DNA of 64,000 nucleotides, taken from contig NZ_CANLOB010000010.1 in the NCBI RefSeq assembly GCF_947492815.1, positions 62,001 through 126,000 of the forward strand. Direction: 5' to 3'. The notes beneath the pieces were generated by a model, which was given only the letters and a program-made list of their open reading frames with translations, was not told the origin of the DNA and searched no databases. This document shows, piece by piece, positions 52,852 through 61,850 of this stretch (positions are counted from its first letter, which is position 1; every line of letters starts with the position of its first letter). The translations under genes and the position numbers were made by a program. The DNA is from an uncultured Dokdonia sp. Its GTDB lineage: Bacteria; Bacteroidota; Bacteroidia; Flavobacteriales; Flavobacteriaceae.

Positions 52852-53643
52852 ATGAATGACATGGGCTTTTATAAAATTACGCTTCCTTTGGAAACTAATA
52901 TTTTTCAGGAATTAAAAGATACCACTCATTTTGAAAATGTAGGTAAAGGGAGAATAGGGAATCATTTAGTTCATGTAAGTGACCAAGGTGTTCCTATAGT
53001 GAGAACTACAACAAAGTATACAGTTCCTGCATATAACTTCTCTCCTATTCATCATCACGTAATAACGTCTATAAATAGAGCGACTCAAAATGAGGCATTA
53101 AATCATATTCTTTCACTAGATTTCAACAATGCCTTAATTGAAATTTACGATCGTCAGTATACCAAAATGGGATATCATTCAGATCAATCTATGGATCTAG
53201 ATCCTAACTCATATATCGGGCTTTTTTCTTGTTATGAATATCCAGAAGAACTTTCTGAACAAAGTATTAGAAAACTCAAGATCATCAACAAAGAAACTAA
53301 AGCAGCATCTGAATTCTTATTGACCCATAATTCAGTAATATTATTTTCGGTAGCTACCAATACCAAGTTTCAACATAAGATTATACTAGAGCAAGTCAAA
53401 GGCAAAAAACCATTAGAAAAAGATAACAAATGGTTAGGAACTACTTTTAGAACTTCGAAAACATATGTTCAGTTTAAAGATGATGTTCCATACTTTTCAA
53501 ATGGAACCCCATTAACACTAGCAGATGAGGATCAACGACAAGAGTTTTTTATCTTAAGAGGACAAGAAAATAGAAATACCGATTTTATATATCCTGAACT
53601 AACATATACGTTAAGTGAAGCTGATTTGATGATTCCTAAATAA
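52852..53643 (+). CDS. AlkB-like 2OG-Fe(II) oxygenase candidate (second of pair)
   Basis: 263 residues. Iron-site pattern His109-x-Asp111 in GYHSDQSMDL, His175 in TKFQHKIILE, and Arg200 in TTFRTSKTYVQF, matching the strand order of AlkB-type oxygenases. LTHNSVILFSVATN precedes the distal His, as expected. There is no signal or TM. It is 11 nt after the related gene, so the two are likely cotranscribed and may form a heterodimer or act on the same target. Target unknown (nucleic acid, protein or small molecule). Confidence 0.68.
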   Translation: MNDMGFYKITLPLETNIFQELKDTTHFENVGKGRIGNHLVHVSDQGVPIVRTTTKYTVPAYNFSPIHHHVITSINRATQNEALNHILSLDFNNALIEIYDRQYTKMGYHSDQSMDLDPNSYIGLFSCYEYPEELSEQSIRKLKIINKETKAASEFLLTHNSVILFSVATNTKFQHKIILEQVKGKKPLEKDNKWLGTTFRTSKTYVQFKDDVPYFSNGTPLTLADEDQRQEFFILRGQENRNTDFIYPELTYTLSEADLMIPK

Positions 53644-53745
53644 TAGAAGCAGTTATTCTTTATGCCTTTGTAACATTTTATCTGTAACATACACTCATTA
53701 TATACAACTGTTATGATGGCAGTTATAATCACGTAGTATATTTAT

Positions 53746-54252
53746 ATGACATTTGATATTATACAAACAGAATATTTTGAAAATCTAAAAGGTTTTTCTC
53801 CATACTATAAACTGATTACTGGAGTAGGTTTTACTATAATGTCTTTAGACCTCTTAGGTGTTCCTATACTACCTAAAAACAGAACAATCACTATTATTTT
53901 GATTAGTATTGTTCTTATATCTGTTATACTTAATATGCTAAATAGCTCTCTTTTTACAAGAATTGGGCAAATATCTTTTGATGATGAGAAGGTTGTATTT
54001 CTAAAGAATGATATTCGATCTGAGTTCTTACTCTCAGACATTAAAAATATAGAAATTAGTAAAACAACTGGTGACCAATATTCAATGGAAGTCAATCCGT
54101 TATTTGAAGAAATCATTGAAATGAAGGGGAACGAGTTAGATCAGTTCAAAAAAATTCTAACTGACCATCAAATCCCCTACAGACGTCGCTCTTTCTTAAA
54201 TTGGTTTAAAAATTTGAGCTTTATAAAAAACAACCAAAAAATTCATTATTAG
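53746..54252 (+). CDS. Membrane protein with PH-like domain
   Basis: 168 residues. Two TMs (about 25-43 and 48-66) and a soluble part with IGQISFDDEKVVFLKNDI, then SDIKNIEISKT, and a basic C-terminus RRRSFLNWFKN. The layout matches the protein at 43726-44199. Function unknown. It starts about 100 bp after the oxygenase pair. Confidence 0.55.
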   Translation: MTFDIIQTEYFENLKGFSPYYKLITGVGFTIMSLDLLGVPILPKNRTITIILISIVLISVILNMLNSSLFTRIGQISFDDEKVVFLKNDIRSEFLLSDIKNIEISKTTGDQYSMEVNPLFEEIIEMKGNELDQFKKILTDHQIPYRRRSFLNWFKNLSFIKNNQKIHY

Positions 54253-54300
54253 ATAGTTATCTTCTTATCTTAGAAGTGCTCTTAAAAAGATACATTTTTC

Positions 54301-55188
54301 ATGACTATTTCAAAATCTCTTTTTACAATTCTTTGTATATGCTTACTACTTTCATGTAATTCAAGTAATGATGATGTAGACCCTACAGGAGAAGAGATGG
54401 AGATGGAAATAGAAGAAGAAATTGATGAGAATAACAATTCAAATCCTGGATTAGTGAGATCTATTGATGATGGATTTAAAATAACCTATGAATATGATGG
54501 CGATAGGCTAATAAAAGCATCTGGGAACGATTCTGATAGGAATCTTAATATTACATATACATACAACAATGATGGTGCTATTATGTATAAAGGCATTTAT
54601 GAATTTGAAGAACCTGGGTCTAGCTTAGATATTCAATTCTCTTATGTATATGATTCGGATGGAAGATTGATTGAATTTGGCCACAATCAAGGGGAATATG
54701 CACTTGCCACATATCAAGGGAATCAAGTAATTGCTGATTTTGGCTCTTCTGTTCAAGTTATTGTAGATGTAGATGAATTAGGCAGAGTAATTCGATTAGA
54801 GACTAGTTATTTTTATAAGATTTTCACCTATGATTCTAATGGGGATTTGATATTAAATGAAGAGTATGATAGTGATACAGATGAATTGACAAAAACATAT
54901 GAATATACATATGACACAAATGCAAATCCTTTCTTTAATCAACTAGAATCCATCTATTTATCAGATTTTATATTTACCTTTTGGGGAAGTGGTTGGTCAT
55001 TCAGTGATAGTATATATTATGATTTCCCGTATTTACCTAATAATCTAACATCTATTACATTTACTGATCAACAATCTTCTACAAGTACATTTGTATACAC
55101 ATATAATTCTGAAGGTCAAATTGTCACGGCAGAAGAAAATGATCTATCAGACGGATCAACAGAAAATTATACGCTTACTTATTATTAA
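54301..55188 (+). CDS. Lipoprotein with YD-type repeats
   Basis: 295 residues. Signal peptide with lipobox LLLSC at about residue 19, then an acidic, disordered stretch (EEMEMEIEEEIDENNN). From about residue 55 come YD-like repeats, for example ITYEYDGDRLIKASG, YVYDSDGRLIEFG, FTYDSNGDLI and FVYTYNSEGQIVTAE. Such proteins are surface-exposed in Bacteroidota; the repeats resemble RHS/YD units. No enzymatic motif is seen. It stands alone. Confidence 0.78.
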   Translation: MTISKSLFTILCICLLLSCNSSNDDVDPTGEEMEMEIEEEIDENNNSNPGLVRSIDDGFKITYEYDGDRLIKASGNDSDRNLNITYTYNNDGAIMYKGIYEFEEPGSSLDIQFSYVYDSDGRLIEFGHNQGEYALATYQGNQVIADFGSSVQVIVDVDELGRVIRLETSYFYKIFTYDSNGDLILNEEYDSDTDELTKTYEYTYDTNANPFFNQLESIYLSDFIFTFWGSGWSFSDSIYYDFPYLPNNLTSITFTDQQSSTSTFVYTYNSEGQIVTAEENDLSDGSTENYTLTYY

Positions 55189-55295
55189 AATAAAATTCAT
55201 AAAACGTTCTACCTCTACATATTCCTCTACACCTCAATAACCAATTACTCCTAGCTTTTCCTTATCTTAGAAGCCACCATTAACTCAAGCTTCTT

Positions 55296-56726
55296 ATGAA
55301 ACACGTTTACCTTGTTATGTGCGCACTGCTCATTTCTTTTGGAGTCTCTGCACAAAAACTATCAAAAAACAAAAAAGCTATTATCGCATCTGTTGAAAAA
55401 CACGAGCAAGCCCTTATTGAAATATCAGATAATATCTGGGCACTCGCCGAGACAGCTTTTGAAGAAACACAGTCTAGTAAAATACTAGCAGACTATGCCG
55501 AAAAACAAGGATTCAACGTAGAAAGAGGTGTCGCGGGAATGCCTACTGCTTTTGTAGCTACTTATGGTTCTGGAAGTCCTGTCATAAGTGTCTTAGGAGA
55601 GTTTGACGCTTTACCTGGGTTATCCCAAAAAACAGAGCCTACTAAAAATCCTCTTACCGAAGGACAACCTGGTCATGGCTGTGGTCATAACCTTTTTGGC
55701 GCAGGAAGTCTTGGTGCTGCTATTGCCATTAAAGAGCTTATTGAAGCTGGAAAAATAAAAGGAACCGTTAAATTCATGGGAACCCCATCTGAAGAAAAAT
55801 TCTTTGGAAAAATATGGATGGTTCGCGAAGGGATTTGGGACGGTGTAGATGCTAATGTTTCTTGGCATCCTTCTGCTGCTACCAAAGCCGATGTACAAAG
55901 CTCCCTAGCGCTCGTTGATTTTAAAATTGAATTCTTCGGGCAAGCAGCACACGCCAGCGCCGATCCTTGGAATGGTCGTAGCGCATCTGATGCTTTAGAA
56001 TTATACACAACAGGAATCAATTACTACAGAGAGCATGTAAAGCCAACCGTACGTATGCATTATCATATCCAAGATGGTGGTCAGGTTGTAAATGTAGTTC
56101 CTGATTACTCTAGATTATGGATGCGTGTCCGTGATACCAAACGTGAAGGCATGATGCCTGTATATGAACGTGTTCAAAAAATGGCAGAAGGAGCTGCTAT
56201 TATGGCCAATGTAGATTATAAAGTATCTCTTATCTCTGGAATATATGAAGTCCTTGTCAATAGATCTGGAGGGAAAGCCATGCAAAAAAACCTAGAGCTA
56301 TTAGGACCTATCACATATACTGCAGAAGAAGAAGCCTTCGGAAAAAAGATACAGGAAGTCACTGGAAAACCTCAAGTAGGAATGGACAGTGATATCAATC
56401 CTATAGAAGATACCAAAGAACATCCAGGTGGAGGAAGTACTGATGTAGGAGATGTAAGTTGGAATGTTCCTAATATCAATCTAGGTGTGACCACAGCTCC
56501 TAAAGATACTCCATGGCATTCATGGGCAGTTGTTGCTTGCGGAGGAATGTCTATAGGTCATAAAGGAATGGTATATGCCAGTAAAGCAATGGGAATGACC
56601 ATGCTAGATTTATTTGAAGATCCTACGTTACTACAAAATGTAAAAAACGAATACAAAGAGCGTAAAGGAGATGCTGTATACGAGGCTATCGTGCCAGCAG
56701 GACCACCACCTATCAACGGAAATTAA
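55296..56726 (+). CDS. Secreted M20-family amidohydrolase
   Basis: 476 residues. Signal peptide to about residue 19 (GVSAQ). Metal site motifs: SVLGEFDALPGL (Asp), GHGCGHNLFGAG near 126-137, the catalytic Glu pair in GTPSEEKFFGK, and SWHPSA. The dimerisation domain has FFGQAAHASADPWNGRSA. It resembles AbgB/IAL-type aminoacyl hydrolases. It would cleave an amide such as N-acyl amino acids or p-aminobenzoyl-Glu outside the cytoplasm. The C-terminal PAGPPPINGN is low-complexity. It is 35 nt before the FG-GAP gene. Confidence 0.9.
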   Translation: MKHVYLVMCALLISFGVSAQKLSKNKKAIIASVEKHEQALIEISDNIWALAETAFEETQSSKILADYAEKQGFNVERGVAGMPTAFVATYGSGSPVISVLGEFDALPGLSQKTEPTKNPLTEGQPGHGCGHNLFGAGSLGAAIAIKELIEAGKIKGTVKFMGTPSEEKFFGKIWMVREGIWDGVDANVSWHPSAATKADVQSSLALVDFKIEFFGQAAHASADPWNGRSASDALELYTTGINYYREHVKPTVRMHYHIQDGGQVVNVVPDYSRLWMRVRDTKREGMMPVYERVQKMAEGAAIMANVDYKVSLISGIYEVLVNRSGGKAMQKNLELLGPITYTAEEEAFGKKIQEVTGKPQVGMDSDINPIEDTKEHPGGGSTDVGDVSWNVPNINLGVTTAPKDTPWHSWAVVACGGMSIGHKGMVYASKAMGMTMLDLFEDPTLLQNVKNEYKERKGDAVYEAIVPAGPPPINGN

Positions 56727-56761
56727 TAACTAAAAACTATATTTACACAAATCCTATACCT

Positions 56762-58486
56762 ATGAAAAGAAAACTATATTCTCTGGCAGCAATTATTTTG
56801 GTATCCACTTTCGCGAAAGCACAAACAACTTTTACAGAAGCTACCAGTATCCTTGAAAATACAACCTTATCTGGCGGTGTCGCTATGGCTGTAGTCGATA
56901 TGAATAATGATAGATTGGATGATATTATTAGATTAGATAATGGTATCAATCTTCAAATTGAATATCAACAACCTGATGGAAGTTATGATAGACTCCAAGT
57001 AGGAAACGTTGGAAGCCCTTGGGGAATTTCTATCGCCGATGTAGATGAAAATGGTTTTAATGATATTATTGTAGGAGGTAGTTATGATGGATTACGTCTT
57101 CTTACAGCAAATGAAGATGGAACAGATTTCTCACTAACTACACTTGGAGGGCCAAATATTTTTGTACAAAACACCAATTTTGCAGATATCAATAATGATG
57201 GTGCCATAGACTATTTTGCGTGTCATGATGACGGTATTTCCTCTCCTTATGAAAATGACGGCAACGGAAGTTTCACCTATAATTTAGATATGATTAATGC
57301 CGTAAGTGCAGGTGAATCTGATAATTCAGGAAATTATGGCTCTATCTGGACAGATTATGATAATGATGGAGATATAGACTTATTTATCTCTAAATGTAGA
57401 TTACAAGCACAAGGAGACCCAACAGATCCTCGTCGTTTAAATGTATTATACCAAAACGATGGCTCTAATAACTTTACAGAGGTTGCAGAAGATGCTGGTT
57501 TACGACCTATGACACAAACATGGGCAACTAATTTTGAAGATATTGATAATGATGGAGATTTTGATGCCGTAATGGTGAATCACTTTGTACGTAGTCAAAT
57601 ATTTGAAAATAATGGTGATGGCACCTTTACAGATATTACACTAGATTCTGGAGTTACTGCAAACTTAGATGCATTAGGACTTGGAATACAAGTAATGATG
57701 GAAGATTATGACAACGATACGTTTATTGATATTATTTTAACGACTAGAGATGGAACGCATCAATTACTATTAAATGATGGTGACCAAACATTTACAGCAG
57801 TTACCAATCCATTTCCAAATAGTAATGATCAAATTCAGAGTGCTGCTGTAGGAGATTTAAATAATGATGGTTTTATTGATCTGATTGCTGGATATGCAAA
57901 CGGTTTTAATAACCCTTCTGGGATTTCTGATCAGGTTTTTATGAATAATGGAAATGATAATAACTGGATTAAAATTGCATTAGAAGGTGTCGAGAGCAAC
58001 AGCAATGGAATAGGTGCTCGTGTGGAAATACAAGGCCCATGGGGATCACAAGTACGTGAGGTACGTGCTGGAGAAAGCTACGGAACTCAGAACTCTTTAA
58101 TTACACATTTTGGATTAGGTGCCGCAGATGAGATAGAAACAATTACGGTAACATGGCCTTCAGGAATTGTAGATACTGCAGAAAATGTAGACGGTAACTT
58201 AACTGTTATTATTAGAGAAGGTGAAGGGCTTTTAGGGCTTAATGATATAACAACTTCTTCTGAAATTTCTGGTGTATTCCCTAACCCAGCAACTACACAA
58301 ATAAACATTACGACAACTCCAAATGTACAGGCAAATACAATCTATGTATATGATTTGCTAGGACGTCAAGTAATTGTCCAAAATATACAGACAGCTGGAA
58401 CACAAGCAATCAATATTTCAAGCCTTACTTCTGGTGTATACTTTGTTTCTATTGGAGATTCGGTTCAAAAATTTATCAAAAAATAA
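56762..58486 (+). CDS. T9SS-secreted FG-GAP/ASPIC repeat protein
   Basis: 574 residues. Signal peptide ends FAKAQ, and the palindrome copy at 56808-56819 forms part of it. FG-GAP/VCBS repeats with calcium-type loops (DMNNDRLDD, DVDENGFND, DYDNDGDIDLF, DIDNDGDFDAV, DLNNDGFIDL) fill about 25-400. An ASPIC/UnbV region follows (GARVEIQGPWG, TVTWPSGIVDTAENV). The end (VFPNPATTQINI, LTSGVYFVSI, KFIKK) is a type A sorting domain for type IX secretion. It resembles CRTAC1-like proteins. A paralogue lies at 59484-61235. The binding target is unknown. Confidence 0.92.
   Translation: MKRKLYSLAAIILVSTFAKAQTTFTEATSILENTTLSGGVAMAVVDMNNDRLDDIIRLDNGINLQIEYQQPDGSYDRLQVGNVGSPWGISIADVDENGFNDIIVGGSYDGLRLLTANEDGTDFSLTTLGGPNIFVQNTNFADINNDGAIDYFACHDDGISSPYENDGNGSFTYNLDMINAVSAGESDNSGNYGSIWTDYDNDGDIDLFISKCRLQAQGDPTDPRRLNVLYQNDGSNNFTEVAEDAGLRPMTQTWATNFEDIDNDGDFDAVMVNHFVRSQIFENNGDGTFTDITLDSGVTANLDALGLGIQVMMEDYDNDTFIDIILTTRDGTHQLLLNDGDQTFTAVTNPFPNSNDQIQSAAVGDLNNDGFIDLIAGYANGFNNPSGISDQVFMNNGNDNNWIKIALEGVESNSNGIGARVEIQGPWGSQVREVRAGESYGTQNSLITHFGLGAADEIETITVTWPSGIVDTAENVDGNLTVIIREGEGLLGLNDITTSSEISGVFPNPATTQINITTTPNVQANTIYVYDLLGRQVIVQNIQTAGTQAINISSLTSGVYFVSIGDSVQKFIKK
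56808..56819. repeat. Dispersed palindrome inside a signal peptide
   Basis: CTTTCGCGAAAG, read in frame as TFAKA at the signal peptidase site of the FG-GAP protein. Confidence 0.75.
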
Positions 58487-58954
58487 ATGAATAAAATATA
58501 TATTTTCATCTTGCTCATAAGTTGTTGTTATACATCTTATGGGCAAGACAAAAACAGTGCTATGAAATTTTCTATTGATCATTATGCTATCAATGTTACT
58601 GATTTAGATAGAAGTGTTACCTTTTACCAATCTATATTTGGTATCAAAGAGATTTACAATGGAACACAACTTGACCACATTAAATGGTTTCGACTTGGAG
58701 AACATCAAGAGCTTCACATCATTAGTGTAGAAAAGCTTGATTTACAAATTCCTAAAGGAGTACATCTAGCTTTAACAACAGCTAATCTTTCTTTATTTAT
58801 AAACCATCTGAATAGTTTAGGCATTACTTATTATGATTGGCCTGGCAAAAAAGGAGCTGTCTCAATTCGACCGGATACAATAGAACAAATATATATTCAA
58901 GATCCAGACGGATATTGGATAGAAATCAATGATGGAGAGAAACGATTTAAATAA
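58487..58954 (+). CDS. Exported VOC-family (glyoxalase-like) protein
   Basis: 155 residues. A signal peptide (MNKIYIFILLISCCYTSYGQ) is unusual for this fold. The VOC module starts FSIDHYAINVTDLDRSVTFY, with a metal-type His near the start, QELHIISV in the middle, and IYIQDPDGYWIEIND at the end. It begins immediately after the stop of the FG-GAP gene (no gap), so the two are coupled. The substrate is unknown; a lactoylglutathione role in the periplasm is unlikely. Confidence 0.85.
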   Translation: MNKIYIFILLISCCYTSYGQDKNSAMKFSIDHYAINVTDLDRSVTFYQSIFGIKEIYNGTQLDHIKWFRLGEHQELHIISVEKLDLQIPKGVHLALTTANLSLFINHLNSLGITYYDWPGKKGAVSIRPDTIEQIYIQDPDGYWIEINDGEKRFK

Positions 58955-58960
58955 TCTCAT

Positions 58961-59464
58961 ATGTCACAACAACAAACTGGGGCTGGTAATTACAAAGGCT
59001 TTTTACAAACTATTGGTATCATTCATTTAGCGATTATAGCTGGTTTTACCATGGCAACAGTCTTTATAGCTAATATATTATCTGGTGAGTTTGCTCCATT
59101 ATCATTTACGCAACAACCCAAAGAATTTATAATACCTATAGGTCTTATAGGGGCTATTGCACTAGGACGATTTTTAGGCACTTCAATGTTAAGTAAATTA
59201 AAAGTTGAAGATAGGCTACAGAAAAAACTAGCAACGTATCAAACCACTCATATTATTAAAATTGCAATGCTAGAAATAATAGGCTTTGCTTCACTATTTT
59301 CGTATTCTAGTTCAAATAATAGTTTTTTTATAGTCATAGTAGCATTGGTGTTAATCATGCTTTTCTCAATCTTCCCTACCAAAGAAAAAATTGAAAATGC
59401 AATTCCAACGAGTACTGAAGATCAACCTTACTTACGTAATCCTGAGAAACCATTTCATTCTTAA
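58961..59464 (+). CDS. Four-TM membrane protein
   Basis: 167 residues. TMs at about 14-36, 55-70, 98-116 and 120-137. Short charged ends. No domain is recognised. It starts 6 nt after the VOC gene and may share its transcript. Confidence 0.6.
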   Translation: MSQQQTGAGNYKGFLQTIGIIHLAIIAGFTMATVFIANILSGEFAPLSFTQQPKEFIIPIGLIGAIALGRFLGTSMLSKLKVEDRLQKKLATYQTTHIIKIAMLEIIGFASLFSYSSSNNSFFIVIVALVLIMLFSIFPTKEKIENAIPTSTEDQPYLRNPEKPFHS

Positions 59465-59483
59465 AAAGATCAATAACTATTTC

Positions 59484-61235
59484 TTATTTAATAATCACTT
59501 TTAGAGATTCAATATTGTTTTGAGTTTCTACTTTAAGAATATAAAATCCTGAAGAAAGTCCTTCTACGTTTAATTCTTTTGTAGTTCCGTTCATAGAAGT
59601 ACGCAACACCTCTTCCCCTGTTGTACTATATAATGTAAGTGTTCCTTCTATCGCATTTTTACTATTTAAAAAGAATACTCCATCATTGTTTACAGGGTTT
59701 GGATACAAACTAAAAGCAGCGATATCTGTCGTTTCCTCTATACTAAGTACTTCTTCTCCTTCTACAATAGTAATAGAGAGATTAGCATCTATATTTTCAT
59801 GATAATCTACCTGACCACTTAACCAAGTAACCTCTACAAAATCTACAGACGTCGCGTCACCAAGTCCGAAAAATTCATAAGCACTATTTTGTCCTAAATA
59901 TCCTTCTCCACAAAGTGTATAATGATATTGTTCTTCACCGTTAACACCAATGCGAATCCAAGAACCAATTCCCATACGATTACTCTCTGTCCCTTCTAAT
60001 TTTACTTTTAACCAATTATTATCTTGAGGGGTTTCATTTTTCCAAACATAAATTTCTTCAAACCCATTATTCATCACAATAATTTCTGGATAACCATCAT
60101 TATCTATATCTCCTAATGCATTGGAATAACTACTTCCGTTATCTCCATCAAAACCAGCTGTTTCAGGAATTAAAAAAGTGCCATCACCTTGATTTTCATA
60201 AAAAGCAGCTTCCAAAAACTCACTCTGATCGCTTATATTTCCACTTACATATAAATCATGATCTGTATCATTGTCTGCATCTAGAAACACAGCTCCCCAA
60301 CCTATACTATCAAACCGAGTTCCATTTTCTTCGGCTACATTGGTAAACGTACCATCACCATTATTGCGCAAAAAGGCATTTCCAACAACTCCATCTTCAA
60401 GATCTGGCGGATAAAAATTAGTTACATAAATATCTAGCCATCCATCGTTATTATAATCATCTATCGTAGTAGACATAGCGCCCATATAAAGATCTGTTCC
60501 TGTCGCTTCTCCTACACTTTCAAAAGTACCATCTCCATTATTTCGATATAATAAGTTAGGAGTAAAAAACTTATCGTTAGCAATATAAATATCTTGATAC
60601 CCATCTTTATCAAAATCAAAGAAAGCACTACAAAAAGATAAGAAACCTGTAAGATCCAGTCCTGCTTCTTCTGTTACATTTGTAAAGGTACCATCTCCAT
60701 TATTTTTGTATAAAAAATTAAAATCTATTTGATTAGGATCACGTACACTTAAAAAGACATCCAAGAAGCCATCATTATTATAATCCCCCCAGGAAGCTCC
60801 AAAAAAATCAAAAACCTCTGCAGGAATACCACTTTCTTCACTTATATCAACATATACTCCATTTCCATCATTACGATATAAACGGCATTTACTTTGATCA
60901 CTTGCTGAAAAGAAATCGGCATCGCCATCATTATCATAATCTATCCAAATTACTTGTTTGGCTTGTTCGCCTCCATTAGTAATTGTTAAATCATCTACTA
61001 CAAAATAGCCACCTTCATTTCTTAGAAATATATGATCCCCATCTGCTGCTGCTGCCAATGTAATATCATCGAGACCATCGCCATTATAATCATAAAAAGA
61101 AATACCAGCGCCTAAAATGTATCCTTCAAATTGAATATCAGCTCCTAATGCAGAAGATTGATTTTCAAAATAAGACTGTGCGTATATACTATAGCAACAG
61201 AGTATGCTATAGAGCGAGAGTAATAGTTTCTTCAT
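59484..61235 (-). CDS. T9SS-secreted FG-GAP/ASPIC repeat protein, paralogue
   Basis: 583 residues. Signal peptide to about residue 19 (SIYAQ). FG-GAP/VCBS repeats with DYNGDGLDD, DYDNDGDADFF, DYNNDGFLDVF, DFDKDGYQDIY, DYNNDGWLDIY and DIDNDGYPEI, many joined by YRNNGDGTF. The ASPIC region ends VEVTWLSGQVDYHENID. The C-terminal sorting domain reads FSLYPNPVNNDG to LSSGFYILKVE and SLKVIIK. It is the same architecture as the 56762 gene, on the opposite strand and convergent with the membrane protein gene (19-nt gap). Confidence 0.92.
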   Translation of the reverse strand: MKKLLLSLYSILCCYSIYAQSYFENQSSALGADIQFEGYILGAGISFYDYNGDGLDDITLAAAADGDHIFLRNEGGYFVVDDLTITNGGEQAKQVIWIDYDNDGDADFFSASDQSKCRLYRNDGNGVYVDISEESGIPAEVFDFFGASWGDYNNDGFLDVFLSVRDPNQIDFNFLYKNNGDGTFTNVTEEAGLDLTGFLSFCSAFFDFDKDGYQDIYIANDKFFTPNLLYRNNGDGTFESVGEATGTDLYMGAMSTTIDDYNNDGWLDIYVTNFYPPDLEDGVVGNAFLRNNGDGTFTNVAEENGTRFDSIGWGAVFLDADNDTDHDLYVSGNISDQSEFLEAAFYENQGDGTFLIPETAGFDGDNGSSYSNALGDIDNDGYPEIIVMNNGFEEIYVWKNETPQDNNWLKVKLEGTESNRMGIGSWIRIGVNGEEQYHYTLCGEGYLGQNSAYEFFGLGDATSVDFVEVTWLSGQVDYHENIDANLSITIVEGEEVLSIEETTDIAAFSLYPNPVNNDGVFFLNSKNAIEGTLTLYSTTGEEVLRTSMNGTTKELNVEGLSSGFYILKVETQNNIESLKVIIK

Positions 61236-61439
61236 AGGTTGGTTTTAGATCAGGTAAGTTACTAAATTCTCATTGAAATATGAATAGACACCGTTTTACA
61301 ACCTAACACACAAATACATAAACCCACAAAATACTATTATTCAATACACTACACTATTTAAATTACATAATAAACTGTAGAACTATTAAGAAATACTATG
61401 ACCTCACTGACTAAAAAAAGAAGGGCTCTGTTTTAATAA

Positions 61440-61850
61440 TTAGGATGTACTACTTTTCAAGTATAGCATATAAAGTATCACTTGCAAGATACAGTTAGGT
61501 ATAAAAATGAATGCTACTATTTGTGAATTTACTTCTGGATAACTAATTTCAGGAAAACCAATTCTTAAAAAGGAGGTAATGGATATCGCTATACCTGTGG
61601 GAAGAAAAAACAAAACTCTTTCGGTCTGAATAGTAAGTTTCCATTTTTTAATAGCTATAAACAGAAAAGGGACATAAGACACTCCCCATAAAATTGCATA
61701 AAAAAGCCCTACAATAATAACCATACATGCTTCCCCAGAACAGTTTTTAGATAAGAATATAAAAGGAAGTATATTCAGTAATACAGCTAGGAAATATATT
61801 TTAAGATTATAGAACTTCAAACAAGTTTGATTTTTCAAAAAAGATAGCAT
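61440..61850 (-). CDS. Small multi-pass membrane protein
   Basis: 136 residues with about four hydrophobic segments (15-33, 40-60, 75-95, 105-130) and a central Cys-containing loop LSKNCSGEACMVI. Not recognised. It overlaps the ABC-F gene by one base (TAATG), so it is translationally coupled to it. Confidence 0.6.
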   Translation of the reverse strand: MLSFLKNQTCLKFYNLKIYFLAVLLNILPFIFLSKNCSGEACMVIIVGLFYAILWGVSYVPFLFIAIKKWKLTIQTERVLFFLPTGIAISITSFLRIGFPEISYPEVNSQIVAFIFIPNCILQVILYMLYLKSSTS

